From Prochilodus magdalenae (taxonomy: Eukaryota > Chordata > Actinopteri > Characiformes > Prochilodontidae): DNA of 64,000 nucleotides. Of the stretch, positions 24,201-34,077 are shown piece after piece (within the stretch, counting starts at the first letter, position 1; every line of letters starts with the position of its first letter). Location: positions 1 through 64,000 of the forward strand of contig JAMWET010003389.1 in assembly GCA_024036415.1 (NCBI GenBank), read 5' to 3'. The notes under the pieces are model-generated. The model searched no databases and was not told where the DNA came from. It saw nothing but the letters and a program-made list of their open reading frames with translations. Position numbers and translations under genes: made by a program.

Positions 24201-25511
24201 CCATGGGCTCTTCTATGTGCTGTAGATTCCACTGTCAGGAATTCTGAAGATTTCATGGAAAGTTGGATGATAATTAAATCCGATAGTCTTCTACCCTTCA
24301 TAACTCAATAACAGTTTAACTTACAGACATGGTCCTCATAACACAGGAGTGGAAAATGTACAGAGTAATAACACTTAAGTACTTCCTCAGTCAGACTCAG
24401 CCAGCCCCACAGGGTTCCACTCAAGCTCAGTCCCCTGTACACACACCATGGTCAATCTGTCCTTCGAACAGATCCCTTTGGCCACTACCGCAGCAACACA
24501 CTTAAAGCGCACACTGCAGCTTCTCCTTAACCAGTAACTCCTGTTCACTACGATGCTCTGGACAGGCCAGATCTGGTTCTTATCCGTGTTAAGACAGGGA
24601 GAATATACAGATCTGACATTCCGGAAGCCATGCTACATGTCAGCGAAACATTCTTGTTTTCCGCAGTGGCCAGTGGTCTGGCCGAAAGAAACTGAAAAGG
24701 GGCTCTAAATATTTATTTAGCTTAATCCAGTAGAGGCAGCAAAGCATGTGGATGTACGTGAAACAATGAATGCAGGAAGTGAACTACTCAGAGGGAATGT
24801 GTTTGGGTGAACTGGATTTGGCGGGGTTCAAACCCCCGAGTGATGGCCCCACGCGTTACCGCTGCAGTACAGGTGAAAATAAGACGAGAAATAGACGGGA
24901 AGCTCAAACAAAGAAGACGCCACCAACGACGTGCTCAAACAAAGGGAAATGTTTATAAAAGACCAGAAACAACCAGGAAAGGGTTTAACAGAAGGAGGAT
25001 ATCTTTTCTTTAGCGGGTCTCTGCGTCTTTCTCTGTTTTCTCTTGCGCAGTCCGACCCACTTTCTCTACTCTCTTTACTTATTTTTAAGCACTAGTTTCT
25101 GTAGTCCCCTTAATGCCTTTATGGTTGGTGAGTTAACTGAAAATCCATGAACTTAATATCATTACAGAAATCTGCCTCAGTATCAGTGACAATGCTCCTT
25201 TTAAGGAGACATGGGAAACTGCTGAGATGTAAACAAACTCTTTCAGAGGAATTTCATGTGAAAAGATTAAACTTACAGGCTGCTTTTTGTACAGTTGGTG
25301 GTGATGTTGGGAACCAGGGATCACACTGTCGACAACACAAATATAGCCATTTAATTTACTATCCAGTAAATCCAGCAAATGATCCTCATCTGACTAAAGT
25401 GCCGGGCTGAGGGAAGCCACTGGAACAGGTAATTATGAATCTGACATAATCATTTTCTTTGTGGATTTTTTGACCTACCACCTCCTGCATGTTCCTTTGT
25501 ATCATAAGTGA
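21205..25511. repeat. Segment A, right part (direct copy of 54392-60125)
   Basis: Similarity to segment B resumes at ATGTAGTAGTTCCCTCACTC (21210 and 54392) and runs to about 25511, where an L1 fragment begins. Shared marks are the SINE at 21805-22085, the paragraph at 22900-23260 (matches 55900-56220), the block at 24340-24720 (matches 58620-59000) and the closing stretch at about 25385 (matches 60025). I see no intact host gene. Open frames such as 22911-23342 are not preserved as codons between the copies. Confidence 0.85.
21805..22085 (+). repeat. Fish SINE copy (segment A)
   Basis: The stretch follows the standard order of a widespread fish SINE: GGTGGTCAGGTG-type start, TTTCTGTGTGGA, CCAAAGACAGG, TGTGAATGTGTATGTCTGT, GATGGACTGGTGACCTGTC, TGCTGGGATGAGCTCTAGCA and a final CCTGACCCAGGA-GTTTAGATGATG. 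The copy at 54966-55265 in segment B is the same insertion. Confidence 0.65.
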
Positions 25512-26790
25512 AGCCATGGTCGGTGCATTAAGGATTAAATGGCTAAAAACCTTTATTATTCAACACAATTCAATGTGGTTTCATATACCTGGTTCCATTT
25601 TTAAGCAACTGGGAGGAATTGAATTCTTTGTGAAGTGTGACTTTGAAATTAGTAAGATACCAGTTAAACTATCATATTTCCACAAACAAATCCTTCAGTT
25701 CTGGAAAATGATATTTCAACATAACTTTTCTCCTCATGGATCAACTTTATGGAATAATAGGGCAATCACAGTTGGTAGGCAGTCTATATTTAGAAAATAT
25801 TGGTATGACAAAGGTATTATTTTTGTGAAGGATCTCTTAGATTGTCATGGAGATCTTTTACATTTCTCATCCTTTGTGGAAAAATATAATCTTAGTTGTT
25901 GTTATAAAGATTTTAAGAAGGTGTGCAAAGCGATCCCTTTAGCATTGATTCAATTAATCAAAAATGTTATTCTACATTCAAAGGTGACTGTTTCGATACC
26001 CACATTAAAAGTGAACGACTGTAACTTAGTTGACTTCAAGTGTAATAACAAGCTTATCAGTGATTGTATGAGACAAAGGATTTACTATGATTATAATAGA
26101 GAGTCTTGCAAGAAACGTCCTAATACCAATTATAAAACCATAATGACTTTTGCTCATTCCAAATTTGTCAAATGGCCTTTATTTCCTAAAGTGAAGGAAA
26201 CTTATTTCAGAATAATAAATAAGATATATCCTGTAGCAGTGTTTCTTGAAAACAGATTTTAATTTGATGTAGATTTATGTGTCTTTTGCAAGTTGGATAA
26301 TGAATCCCTGGAGCATTGTTTTTTTCATAGCAATATACCCAAAGTTTTTGGACAGACATTAAAAACTGGTTTAATCTTGAACTTAACATTCCTTCTTTTG
26401 ATGTTGACACCATTTTATTTTATATGGAAAACTTAAGTCCAGCCTTCTCTGATGCCATAAATATAGTCATACTTTTAGCAAAATACCACATTCACTGCGG
26501 TAAGTGGAGGGGAAATAAGCCCTCTTTCCTCGAATTTAAATTATACTATTCTTCATTACGTAGATTAACTGGAAAATTGCTAGAATCGTCTCACACCAGA
26601 TCTCTCAAAACTTAGGTTTTCAGTTCTCACTGTGTGGCTTTGCTCCTTTGTTTTTTTTTTTTTTTTTTTTTTTTTCTGGCATATTTTGATCCCCGTATCT
26701 TGTAATCTGTAGATAACATCCTCTACTAGAGTTTGTATCTTTTGTATATTGTTTTGTACTTTGTTGTTCAATAAAAAAAAAGAAAAAAAA
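25512..26790 (+). mobile_element. 5'-truncated L1/Tx1-type LINE
   Basis: Only the C-terminal third of ORF2 and the 3' end remain. It ends in a A-rich tail (26773-26790, AATAAAAAAAAAG) and contains a 27-base T run near 26650. Segment B at the same place continues directly (near 60125), so the insertion is specific to segment A or marks its right border. Confidence 0.8.
25520..26430 (+). pseudogene. L1-like ORF2 C-terminal fragment
   Basis: 25489-26262 is open and reads like the post-RT region of vertebrate L1 ORF2: RIKWLKTFIIQHNSMWFHIP, FKQLGGIEFFVKCDFEISK, ILQFWKMIFQHNFSPH, LWNNRAITVGRQSIF, KDFKKVCKAIPLALI. After the stop at 26262 another frame continues with the cysteine-rich tail CVFCKLDNESLEHCFFH. 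Reverse transcriptase and endonuclease are missing, so it is a dead 5'-truncated copy. The L1/Tx1 assignment rests on recalled motif patterns only. Confidence 0.8.
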
Positions 26791-26865
26791 CAATATATGC
26801 TATATTTGTGGTGTTTAATGTAAATAAAGACAATAAACTCTAAAGTTGCGGTTTGAATTAAATGC

Positions 26866-26871
26866 TTTATT
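26866..26871 (-). terminator. Polyadenylation signal AATAAA of the protamine-like ORF
   Basis: TTTATT on the plus strand reads AATAAA on the minus strand, nine bases after the stop codon of the 34-residue ORF. This predicts a very short 3' UTR of about 30-40 bases. Confidence 0.5.
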
Positions 26872-26880
26872 GAAATTGAA

Positions 26881-26985
26881 TCACTTGCTCCTGCTGACTC
26901 TAGTCCTCCTGCGCCTGCGCGTCACTCCACCTCTTTTTCCCCTGTGAGCTGGGCGAGAGGCTCTGTGCACGTGTTTGCGAGGCAT
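26881..26985 (-). CDS. Candidate protamine-like arginine-rich small protein
   Basis: 34 residues starting MPRKHVHRASRP and ending TRRRRRTRVSRSK: 12 Arg, 3 Lys, 3 His, no acidic residue, no Cys. Protamines replace histones in sperm chromatin. Fish protamines are short, intronless in salmonids, start with MPR and contain RP and RVSR-type runs, which this ORF shares. Support from context: the start has a strong Kozak sequence (TCACCATGC), a perfect CRE palindrome lies 70 bases upstream, TTAAAC about 60 bases upstream could act as a weak TATA box, and AATAAA follows the stop by nine bases. Against it: the ORF is very short, arginine is less dense than in salmon protamine, and no second copy is available to test selection. 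An unrelated basic peptide or a chance ORF in GC-rich DNA is possible. Confidence 0.5.
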   Translation of the reverse strand: MPRKHVHRASRPAHRGKRGGVTRRRRRTRVSRSK

Positions 26986-27054
26986 GGTGACTAGTTGGTT
27001 ATAACGCCAGCGGCAACGAAGCAGGCGACGGCACCTGTACGTTTAACCTCGGTT

Positions 27055-27068
27055 TGATGACGTCATCA
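27055..27068. promoter_or_regulatory. Perfect CRE palindrome upstream of the protamine-like ORF
   Basis: TGATGACGTCATCA is a 14-bp perfect palindrome containing the full CREB/CREM site TGACGTCA. It lies 70 bases upstream of the ATG at 26985, with a TTAAAC box a few bases downstream of it. Mammalian protamine promoters are activated through CRE sites by CREM, so the placement suits a spermatid gene. A lone TGACGTCA also occurs at about 57026 inside a repeat, so the motif alone is not proof. Confidence 0.55.
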
Positions 27069-27195
27069 AGCGTCCCACTCAAAACTACCGTCTTGGGAAA
27101 AAACCCCTTTGCACATGCGGCTGTGGCAGCACGTCACTGAGTCCATATTGGAATAAACGCCCCCTTTTCTTCTTTTCTCTGCCTTTTCCCTCTCT

Positions 27196-27412
27196 TATCT
27201 GTTCTCTCTGCTTCAGCAATCGAAAACGGGAAAGGGGGCGGGTCTTATCAGAATATGGGCGTGTAGAGCGGACTCACAGCGACATGCTGCCACCTCGCGG
27301 ACACCGTTCGGCATAGCAGGAGAGTTCAGAAAGCACACAGCTCAGAGCAACGTAGAGAGAGTCGCCTCAACGTCAACTCAAAGTCAAGTTCAACTGCTTT
27401 AATGGTCACCGT
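27196..27412. repeat. Duplicated block, copy R1
   Basis: It matches R2 at 27909-28112. Shared landmarks are CTTATCAGAA, GGCGTGTAGA, ATGCTGCCACCTCGCGG, GCATAGCAGGAGAG and a final ATGGTCAC. R1 lies about 200-430 bases upstream of the protamine-like ORF (minus strand). Confidence 0.8.
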
Positions 27413-27489
27413 GATACAGGTAGGCTTCATTTTGAGCTTCTGTTGAGGCGAATCTCTCCCTACATGGCTCCTTAGCTGAGCTGTTTTAC

Positions 27490-27908
27490 CTAAAAATTGA
27501 CAATCCGGGTTAGCACCCGAACATCCCTTTCAGACAGCTTCCTCTTGCGTCCACAATTAATCCTGTTGGATGTGGTTCGTCCTTCTTGGTGGTATGCTGA
27601 CATTACCCTGGATACCGTGGCTCTTGATACATCACAAAGACTTGCTGTCTTAATCACAGATGCGCCAGCAAGACGTGCACCAACAGTTTGTCCTCTTTTG
27701 AACTCTGGTATGTCACCCATAATGTTGTGTGCATTGCAGTATTTTGAGCAAAACTGTGCTCTTACCTGCTACCTGAACCTTCACACTCTGCTCTTACTGG
27801 TGCAATGTGCAGTTAATGAAGATTGGCCACCAGGCTGGTCCAATTTAGCCATGAAACCTCCCACACTAAAATGACAGGTGTTTCAGTTTCATTGTCCAAC
27901 CCCTGTAT
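27490..27908 (-). mobile_element. Tc1-like fragment inserted between R1 and R2
   Basis: The minus strand encodes MGDIPEFKRGQTVGARLAGA and RATVSRVMSAYHQEGRTTSN, the helix-turn-helix N-terminus of a Tc1-like transposase (27490-27720). The right edge at 27908 is a Tc1-type terminus (ATTGTCCAACCCCTGTATA), directly abutting R2. The catalytic domain and the other end are missing. Confidence 0.8.
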
Positions 27909-28112
27909 ATAACCTGTTCTCTTTTGAAAAATGGACAGGGGGTGGGGCTTATCAGAACATCGGCGTGTAGACGGACTAACAGTGTCATGCTGCCACCTCG
28001 CGGTCACCGTGCAGCATAGCAGGAGAGCTCTGAAAGCACATTCAGGTAAAACAGCACATAGCAATGTAGAGTCGCATCAACGGAAGTTCCAAATGCTTCA
28101 TGGTCACGTGAA
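27909..28112. repeat. Duplicated block, copy R2
   Basis: Imperfect direct copy of R1 (27196-27412) with several substitutions and a small insertion (CAGGTAAAACAG-like, near 28045). I find no protamine-like ORF beside R2. Confidence 0.8.
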
Positions 28113-29734
28113 TGTTTTTTTTGCTTTTTTAAAAATTGGCTTCTGACCATTTAAACACAAATCAAGTCGGATACACGGCCTCCAAAGTCATGTGGAGGAA
28201 CGTCTGAGGGCAACTTAAAGGCAGCACTGGGAGTACTGTAAAGTATTGTAAGGATATTATGTTTGAATCTTGGAGAGGCCACAGCCCAATTAGTGGTACA
28301 TTATCTGTGATATTATCTGTGATCTTATTGCAGATTTATTTAGTTATTTATTTATTTTTACAGGAAAGTAAAAGGTCACTGGTTGGATAAATATAGCCTG
28401 AGGCTATACGGGCCTCTTTTCCTGCTGTCCCCAGGCCCAACCACAAAAAACTTAAATGATTAAAAAATAATACAAAAATAAATAAATAAACAAATAAAAA
28501 TCTTACCTAGATTAGGTGGAAGTATGACAGTGTAATCGACATTTAGCCACACCCCTAAATACCTGACCAGGAATAGCAGCCTTTCCTAAACTGGACCCTT
28601 AAAGCCAAGACCCAGATTAAAGGCTAAACAATGCTGTATTTCATCACTTATCTGTCAGGAACTGGTGGCCAGGTTCTTGCTATGTATACACCTGGAGAAA
28701 AGTGCAAAATTTGCTAAAATTGTACAAACACATATCACTGTCACATAGTTTCTTGTTTTCATTTTTATTTGTTCTGATAGTGACATTTGGTTGTCAATTA
28801 ATGTTTTTTTTTTTTAAATAATGCACCATGCAGCGTACAATATAGTGAAATGTCACTGGTTTACAATTTCCTTTACAGCAGGTCTTCAGGGCAAGGAAAA
28901 GAATACAACATAGGGTGTAGACATGGATGGATTTTGAAATTTGACATCCATCAAAGACAAACTGGATCAGTATTTATGTTAGTTAGCTATACTGCCATGT
29001 AGAATGTATAGAAATGCCCTCAAAACTCAGCAAAAAGGCTCCTTAATGCTCCACAATGTTTTAATTTACTGACAAATTTGAGGAAACTAGCTGAACATTA
29101 TGAAAACAGATTTGGATGAACACATACATAGATTTAAACACAAAGCAACACAAAGCCAAAGAAATTACAAAATCTTCTATAAACTAACTCAATAGAATGA
29201 TCCTTATATCTCAGACTTATCAAATGGTCAAATGTTTTCAGTGGGAACTCAGATTAGCAGGCCATAGAGTGTGTGAATAAATGTGGATTCTAAATTCATT
29301 TTAAATAAGGACACTTTCATTAAGTACATATTAAACATTCAGTCCAGTTTATTAGGTATATTACAGGTACATTTACTATGTTTTGTTATACTGTACAACC
29401 CTGTACTGGTATATTGACAAGAAAGTTGAATTTAAACTGAATTGAATTTATTTTTCATCTGTTGCGGAAAAAAGAACGAAGGAAGCAGAATTGGTATGGA
29501 AAGTGTATATTCATATTTACATGAAACATATGAAACATATAATGACACAACAATCTAAACAAAATCTAAAAAGCTAAAAGGGCAATCTATTCCACATTCA
29601 AATTCTATTCCAAATTCATTTCAAATTAATTCTATTATTTTCTAATGCTATTTATATCAGTCAAAAGAAAAAAAAACTAACGCTGAAAAGTTCATGAGTT
29701 TGGGAGGCCTCAGCATTTATTTCTTCAGTATAAA
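28113..29734. other. AT-rich intergenic sequence
   Basis: No gene is recognised. A short T/A-rich simple-sequence patch occurs at 28330-28370 and an A-rich AAATAAATAAAC patch at 28470-28500. The rest is unassigned. Confidence 0.5.
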
Positions 29735-30180
29735 GTTTCATTTCCTGTTCTCTTAAGCACTAATTTCAAACACAGCACAAACTCACGTCTATTAGGGCCA
29801 TTGATTTCTGTCACTTAGTTCCATTTTGCTTAGAACAACCAGAGACACTGTTTTGCTCTACTTGCTTGTAGTGCCAGCTCACACCTGAGAAGCAGTTTGT
29901 GGATTGCTTTGTCACGCTGTCAGAAAAATAAATTAAGAGGCTACAAACAGCCCAGAGTGTCAGGAGACTGCAGTGTCTGCTACTCAGGGCTGTTATTCTG
30001 TTATCCTGCCAGCTTGTGCCAGATCCCACAGGAGAACAGAGAAACAGTCTCTGCACAAACAAACACCCAAATACATACCAATGGACGAGGACCACTACAG
30101 AGAAAACCACACACCTTAGGGGCAAGCACAACAACAATATTTCATGGCTTTCCTGATAAACAATATCACAATATGCTGTT
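29735..30180. repeat. Third, partial copy of the segment A/B left end
   Basis: About 29735-30180 resembles 500-850 (A) and 48485-48790 (B). Shared pieces are TTTCCTGTTCTC, CAGAAAAATAAAT, GAGTGTCAGGAGACTG, GTTATCCTGC, the AATCCCAC/GATCCCAC-AGGAG run and CAGTCTCTGCACAAAC. It is more diverged than A and B are from each other. Confidence 0.7.
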
Positions 30181-30466
30181 CTGAGAATATGATGGATATC
30201 GTCACTATATGAAAATCACTGTAGTGTTTGTGGCAATGGTATTCCATGATGGAGTGACCTTTCTCACTCTCTCATATTTTGATACTTTGCCTTGCCATAC
30301 TGCACACATTGTGTCCACACGTACTACACACTGTGCACACGTTTCATTAAAGTGAGCATAGTTAATTGTTTTAGCAGTTTGTAATTTATAAAACACTGAA
30401 ATAAAATCTAAGTAATTGTAGGGTTGATTATTATAATAATTATCATTCTAGTATTTTCCATAATTT

Positions 30467-30510
30467 ATACACACACACACACACACATATATATATATCC
30501 TTCCATCTGA

Positions 30511-30585
<75 letters not shown>

Positions 30586-30590
30586 TGAAA
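30467..30590. repeat. Compound CA/TA microsatellite
   Basis: A CA run, a short TA run, a 19-base non-repeat spacer, a long TA run of about 37 units (30512-30568) and another CA run. The TA core is self-complementary. Confidence 0.95.
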
Positions 30591-31189
30591 ACCTGCACAC
30601 ATAACACACACATAACCTGCATTGTGTATTGTAAAAATCAGCTGAAGTGATATAATATAGTTTTGCCTTATCACCCACCCTTATCCCACTACCTTAAATA
30701 CTAATATACTAGTACCTTTCACCGTCTCCCTCATTTAAAAGGGTAGCACCTGATGTTGTGCTAAAGGTGCACCAGAATGTCAAAACTATTCATCCCTAAC
30801 ACTGTGTTGTTTGCGCAATGTTACTAATGAAGTCACAGCCAGAGATAGTGAGTAACAACACCTGAGCATTATGCATGTGCGTAATCTGTTTGTGTTAGAG
30901 TGTAGATTACACAGAGGTGTGACACTAATTAGGTAGGTTAATAACAACCTGTTTTTACATACACCAACGGGATTCAATCTGATGTTTTGATAGATATCTA
31001 TAAATTAAAAACAAATATGACCTGCAAGATAATTAGGTTTCTACATGTTCTACAATTAGGACCCAGTTTTCCGAATGAAACATAAATATTATATTTACTA
31101 TCTTATTATTTTTGAGGAAAATGGTCCAGTATTACATATCTTGAGTAGCAAAAGTATATGACCCTGCACTGTCATTATATTGTGTGACG

Positions 31190-31740
31190 CCCTTGTGCAG
31201 CAAAAACAGCAACTAAACATTTCCAGTAGCCCTTGATCAGTCTCCTTTCAGACCATCTTCAGAGTGAGATTCCCTTTGACAGATCCCTTGACATTTTCCT
31301 TTAGAATTTACTGTCATAATTCATTACTCCAGCTGTTCTCACCGAGATCCAGCAAAACAGACCCAAACCATGATACTACCGTCACCGTGTTTTACAGTTG
31401 CAATAAGGGTATGCTGAAATGCAGTGTTTTCCTTTCTCCAAATGTGGTGTTTCTCATTTAAATCAAAAGATCTCTTCCATCCACAAAGCTTTTTTTCCGT
31501 TTGTCTTCTTGCTTGAGAGCTGTACCTTTCTCCCTGCAACCCTGCCATGCACAAATTTATCATTCAGTGTTCTCTAGATGGTGGATACATGAACATTTAA
31601 CATTAAACTTAAAAAGTATGAAAGCTCTTTATTTGCTTAGAAATTACCTTGAGTTTCTTTGTGACCTCTCAGACTATTAAATCCTAATCTTGGATCAATC
31701 TTGGACCAGTATTGTGCCGGGAAATGATGGTCTTAAAATG
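31190..31740 (-). pseudogene. Decayed Tc1/mariner copy
   Basis: The minus-strand ORF 31339-31563 contains KHHIWRKENTAFQH followed by ATVKHGDGSIMVWVCFAGS. This matches the Tc1 core pattern (VWRKKG..., then TVKHGGGSIMVWGCF) between the first and second catalytic aspartates. No terminal repeats were found, and the limits are approximate. Confidence 0.75.
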
Positions 31741-31794
31741 CTCTATTTATACACACCCTGACTGACTGTGGATCATGGTGACCATCTCTTTCCC

Positions 31795-32764
31795 TTGCGG
31801 GGGAAGATGGGTGTGGCTCGGGTGTGGAGGAGAGGAGAAGGCGATAGCTAAACGCAGCAGCTACGGAGAACAACATGTAATATAAAAGACGTTATATTTT
31901 TAATTTCTCGTGAAGTCAAGTGCCGAGTTGTCAACCAGAAAACCCCTCAGTGTACTGTACTGACCGAGCGTGCGAAACGAGGTGAAACTCTTCCTCGGAA
32001 AGTTTATTTCCGTCCGGAGGCGCTGTTGCTCCTAGCACTAAGCTCCGTTAGCATTAGCCAAACCGGCTAACTCGGTCGTTAAGTTTAGTTTAGTTTCCCA
32101 GTGAACTGGACCGTGAACTTGAGACCAGAAGCGGGTGCTCATCCTACACCACCTCGGGAAAACCAGACAGCAGTCTGACCAACTGTGGGCTCAGACTTCC
32201 TCTGGCAACGCTGGATTCCCCTCTCCGAAGCAGGTTACCGTCAGCTTCTTCCCCGCGTTCCCTATCATGGATTCTGATTGAGTCAAAGCAAGGCGAGTGT
32301 GTTTTTTTTTTTTAAGCGCGAAGCGGCCATTTTGTTCGAGGCCACCACGGTCACAAGCAGCGAACGGGCCCACCACGTTTAAGACCCACTCAGAGAACTA
32401 AAGGGGTCCCCCGTATTTATTTTCTTTTATTTAATATTCCTGACCAGGTCAGTTTAAAGGTTTTTGATAAAAGTGGGCCCACATTGTTGGTGTGTATTAA
32501 TCTGCAAATTCTGAGTAACAGTTGTGTAATTTTTTTTGTTTTTTGTTTATTTAATTAAAGTGAATTCATATTTGGAATTATAACTTACTATCTCATTATT
32601 ATTGCTATACCTACCACTGGGATAAAATTTTAATCAGAAGGGTTTTTGCATTAGCCTGTCTTGATTACAATTCCTGGTTTATTCAAGCATTTACTAACAG
32701 CTCATTATTAAAGTAATAGAGCACAAACTCACCTAACTCAGCTTAGAGTTAAGGGGGCGCTACA
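31795..32764. repeat. Possible solo LTR or other repeat
   Basis: A GC- and CpG-richer stretch (31800-32400) with GGCTAACTCGG-like and GCGCGAAGCGGCCATTTTG sequence is followed by a T-rich part and an abrupt edge, GGGGGCGCTACA, at 32764. Read on the minus strand this edge starts TGTAGCGCCCCC, a common fish LTR start. I see neither ORFs nor a target duplication, so the left border and the class are uncertain. Confidence 0.35.
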
Positions 32765-33090
32765 TAAGGTTATCCCATCTGGACCAAACTGATAGAAGGG
32801 TGACTATCCCAATACATGGTGCATCACACCCTCCTGCATAGACCAGTCAAAGTGCCCATGATAACCCCTGTCTAAACAATGGAAGAATGTTCCCTGTTCC
32901 AATAAGTTTAGTTGCCTTGTAGATATGTGCATGACCAGGTACCTTGACCAGGACATCCCCAGGGAAAAGATCATACTCCCTCCAACAGCTTGTCTTCATC
33001 ACACAGTGCAGGTAGTGTCTGATGCTGTGGGCAATGTCCTACTGGAAACCGCTGGCGGTTGGCACTGATGTGGATGCCATGTGAATTATT
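32765..33090. other. Unassigned intergenic sequence
   Basis: No gene recognised. It probably belongs to the decayed transposon whose transposase piece is at 33118-33270. Confidence 0.4.
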
Positions 33091-33117
33091 ATGTAAACTG
33101 TACACCCCTTCATAGCA

Positions 33118-33270
33118 ATGGTTTTCCATGATGGCTGTGACCTTTCTCAGCAGGATAAAATGCACTGCCTCACTGCATGCATTGTTCAGGAAAGGTTTGA
33201 GGAATATAATGAGGAGTTCAAGGTGTTGTCCTGGCCTCCAAATTCCCCATATCTATGTCCTTGGTTCCAG
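33118..33270 (+). pseudogene. Decayed Tc1/mariner transposase piece
   Basis: Plus-strand residues DLSQQDKMHCLTACIVQERF followed by EEFKVLSWPPNSPYLCP match the Tc1 pattern QQDNAPCHTA...WPPQSPDLNP, the region of the second and third catalytic residues. The Glu motif is destroyed. The rest is not recognisable. Confidence 0.75.
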
Positions 33271-34077
33271 AAACTACAGGGCACCTTCAGGTCTTGTAGA
33301 GTCATTCTCTCTTGGGGGTGTTTTGGCTGCACATTTTGTGGGTCACCAGCATATTACACAGGTAGACATAATGTTTTGTGAAGTCTCAGTATATTTCAAT
33401 GTTCTGGCAGTAGGCGAAAGTTTCTTCATGTTAAGTATTTTTGCTTCAAATGTATCCGATGGGTCAGAAAAGCATCATCCAGCATCCAGTAACTTGTATC
33501 AGTATGCAAATGTTTCAAATAGTATGAAAATAAGACTAGTAAATATTTATTTTAATAATTACAGAGAAAGATGTTGAGGTTGCCAAGGCAAAACCAAATC
33601 AGTGTGGAATGCATAATGTCATTTATTTGCATGAAACACATGATGGTGCCACATTCTCACTCATATCTACAGATGTGGAGAACCAGCGGCAGCTCTAAAC
33701 CTGTACTCTCCCTTTCTAAGTAGTTATAGTGGCCAGAGTGATTTGCAGACAGCTGTTGCAAACATTTCCTATTAAATTCCACACAAGGTTTAATACATAA
33801 TCCTTTGTTTTCTTATTTTATTTTTTAGTTAGATTTTAAAGGAACAAAAAGCATAAAATGCAGTACTGATTACATAATAATCAAGGAGAGTTGTTTTTAC
33901 ATGATAATAAAACACCAATAAAAACATTTTCCCCCTAAACATATCTCACCTGCAAAATATTTACACATTTAAACCACATGACCAATCTGGAGATCAGATC
34001 ACTATGTAAACTCTACATTTTCTATTTCAACCCTCTCCTGAACCAACACCCAACTCCTGTTTAGTTCCTCTAGTCCT

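Noticed and set aside
25489..26262. 257-codon ORF as a host gene
   Set aside because: Its motifs are those of the C-terminal part of L1 ORF2, and an A-rich tail follows.
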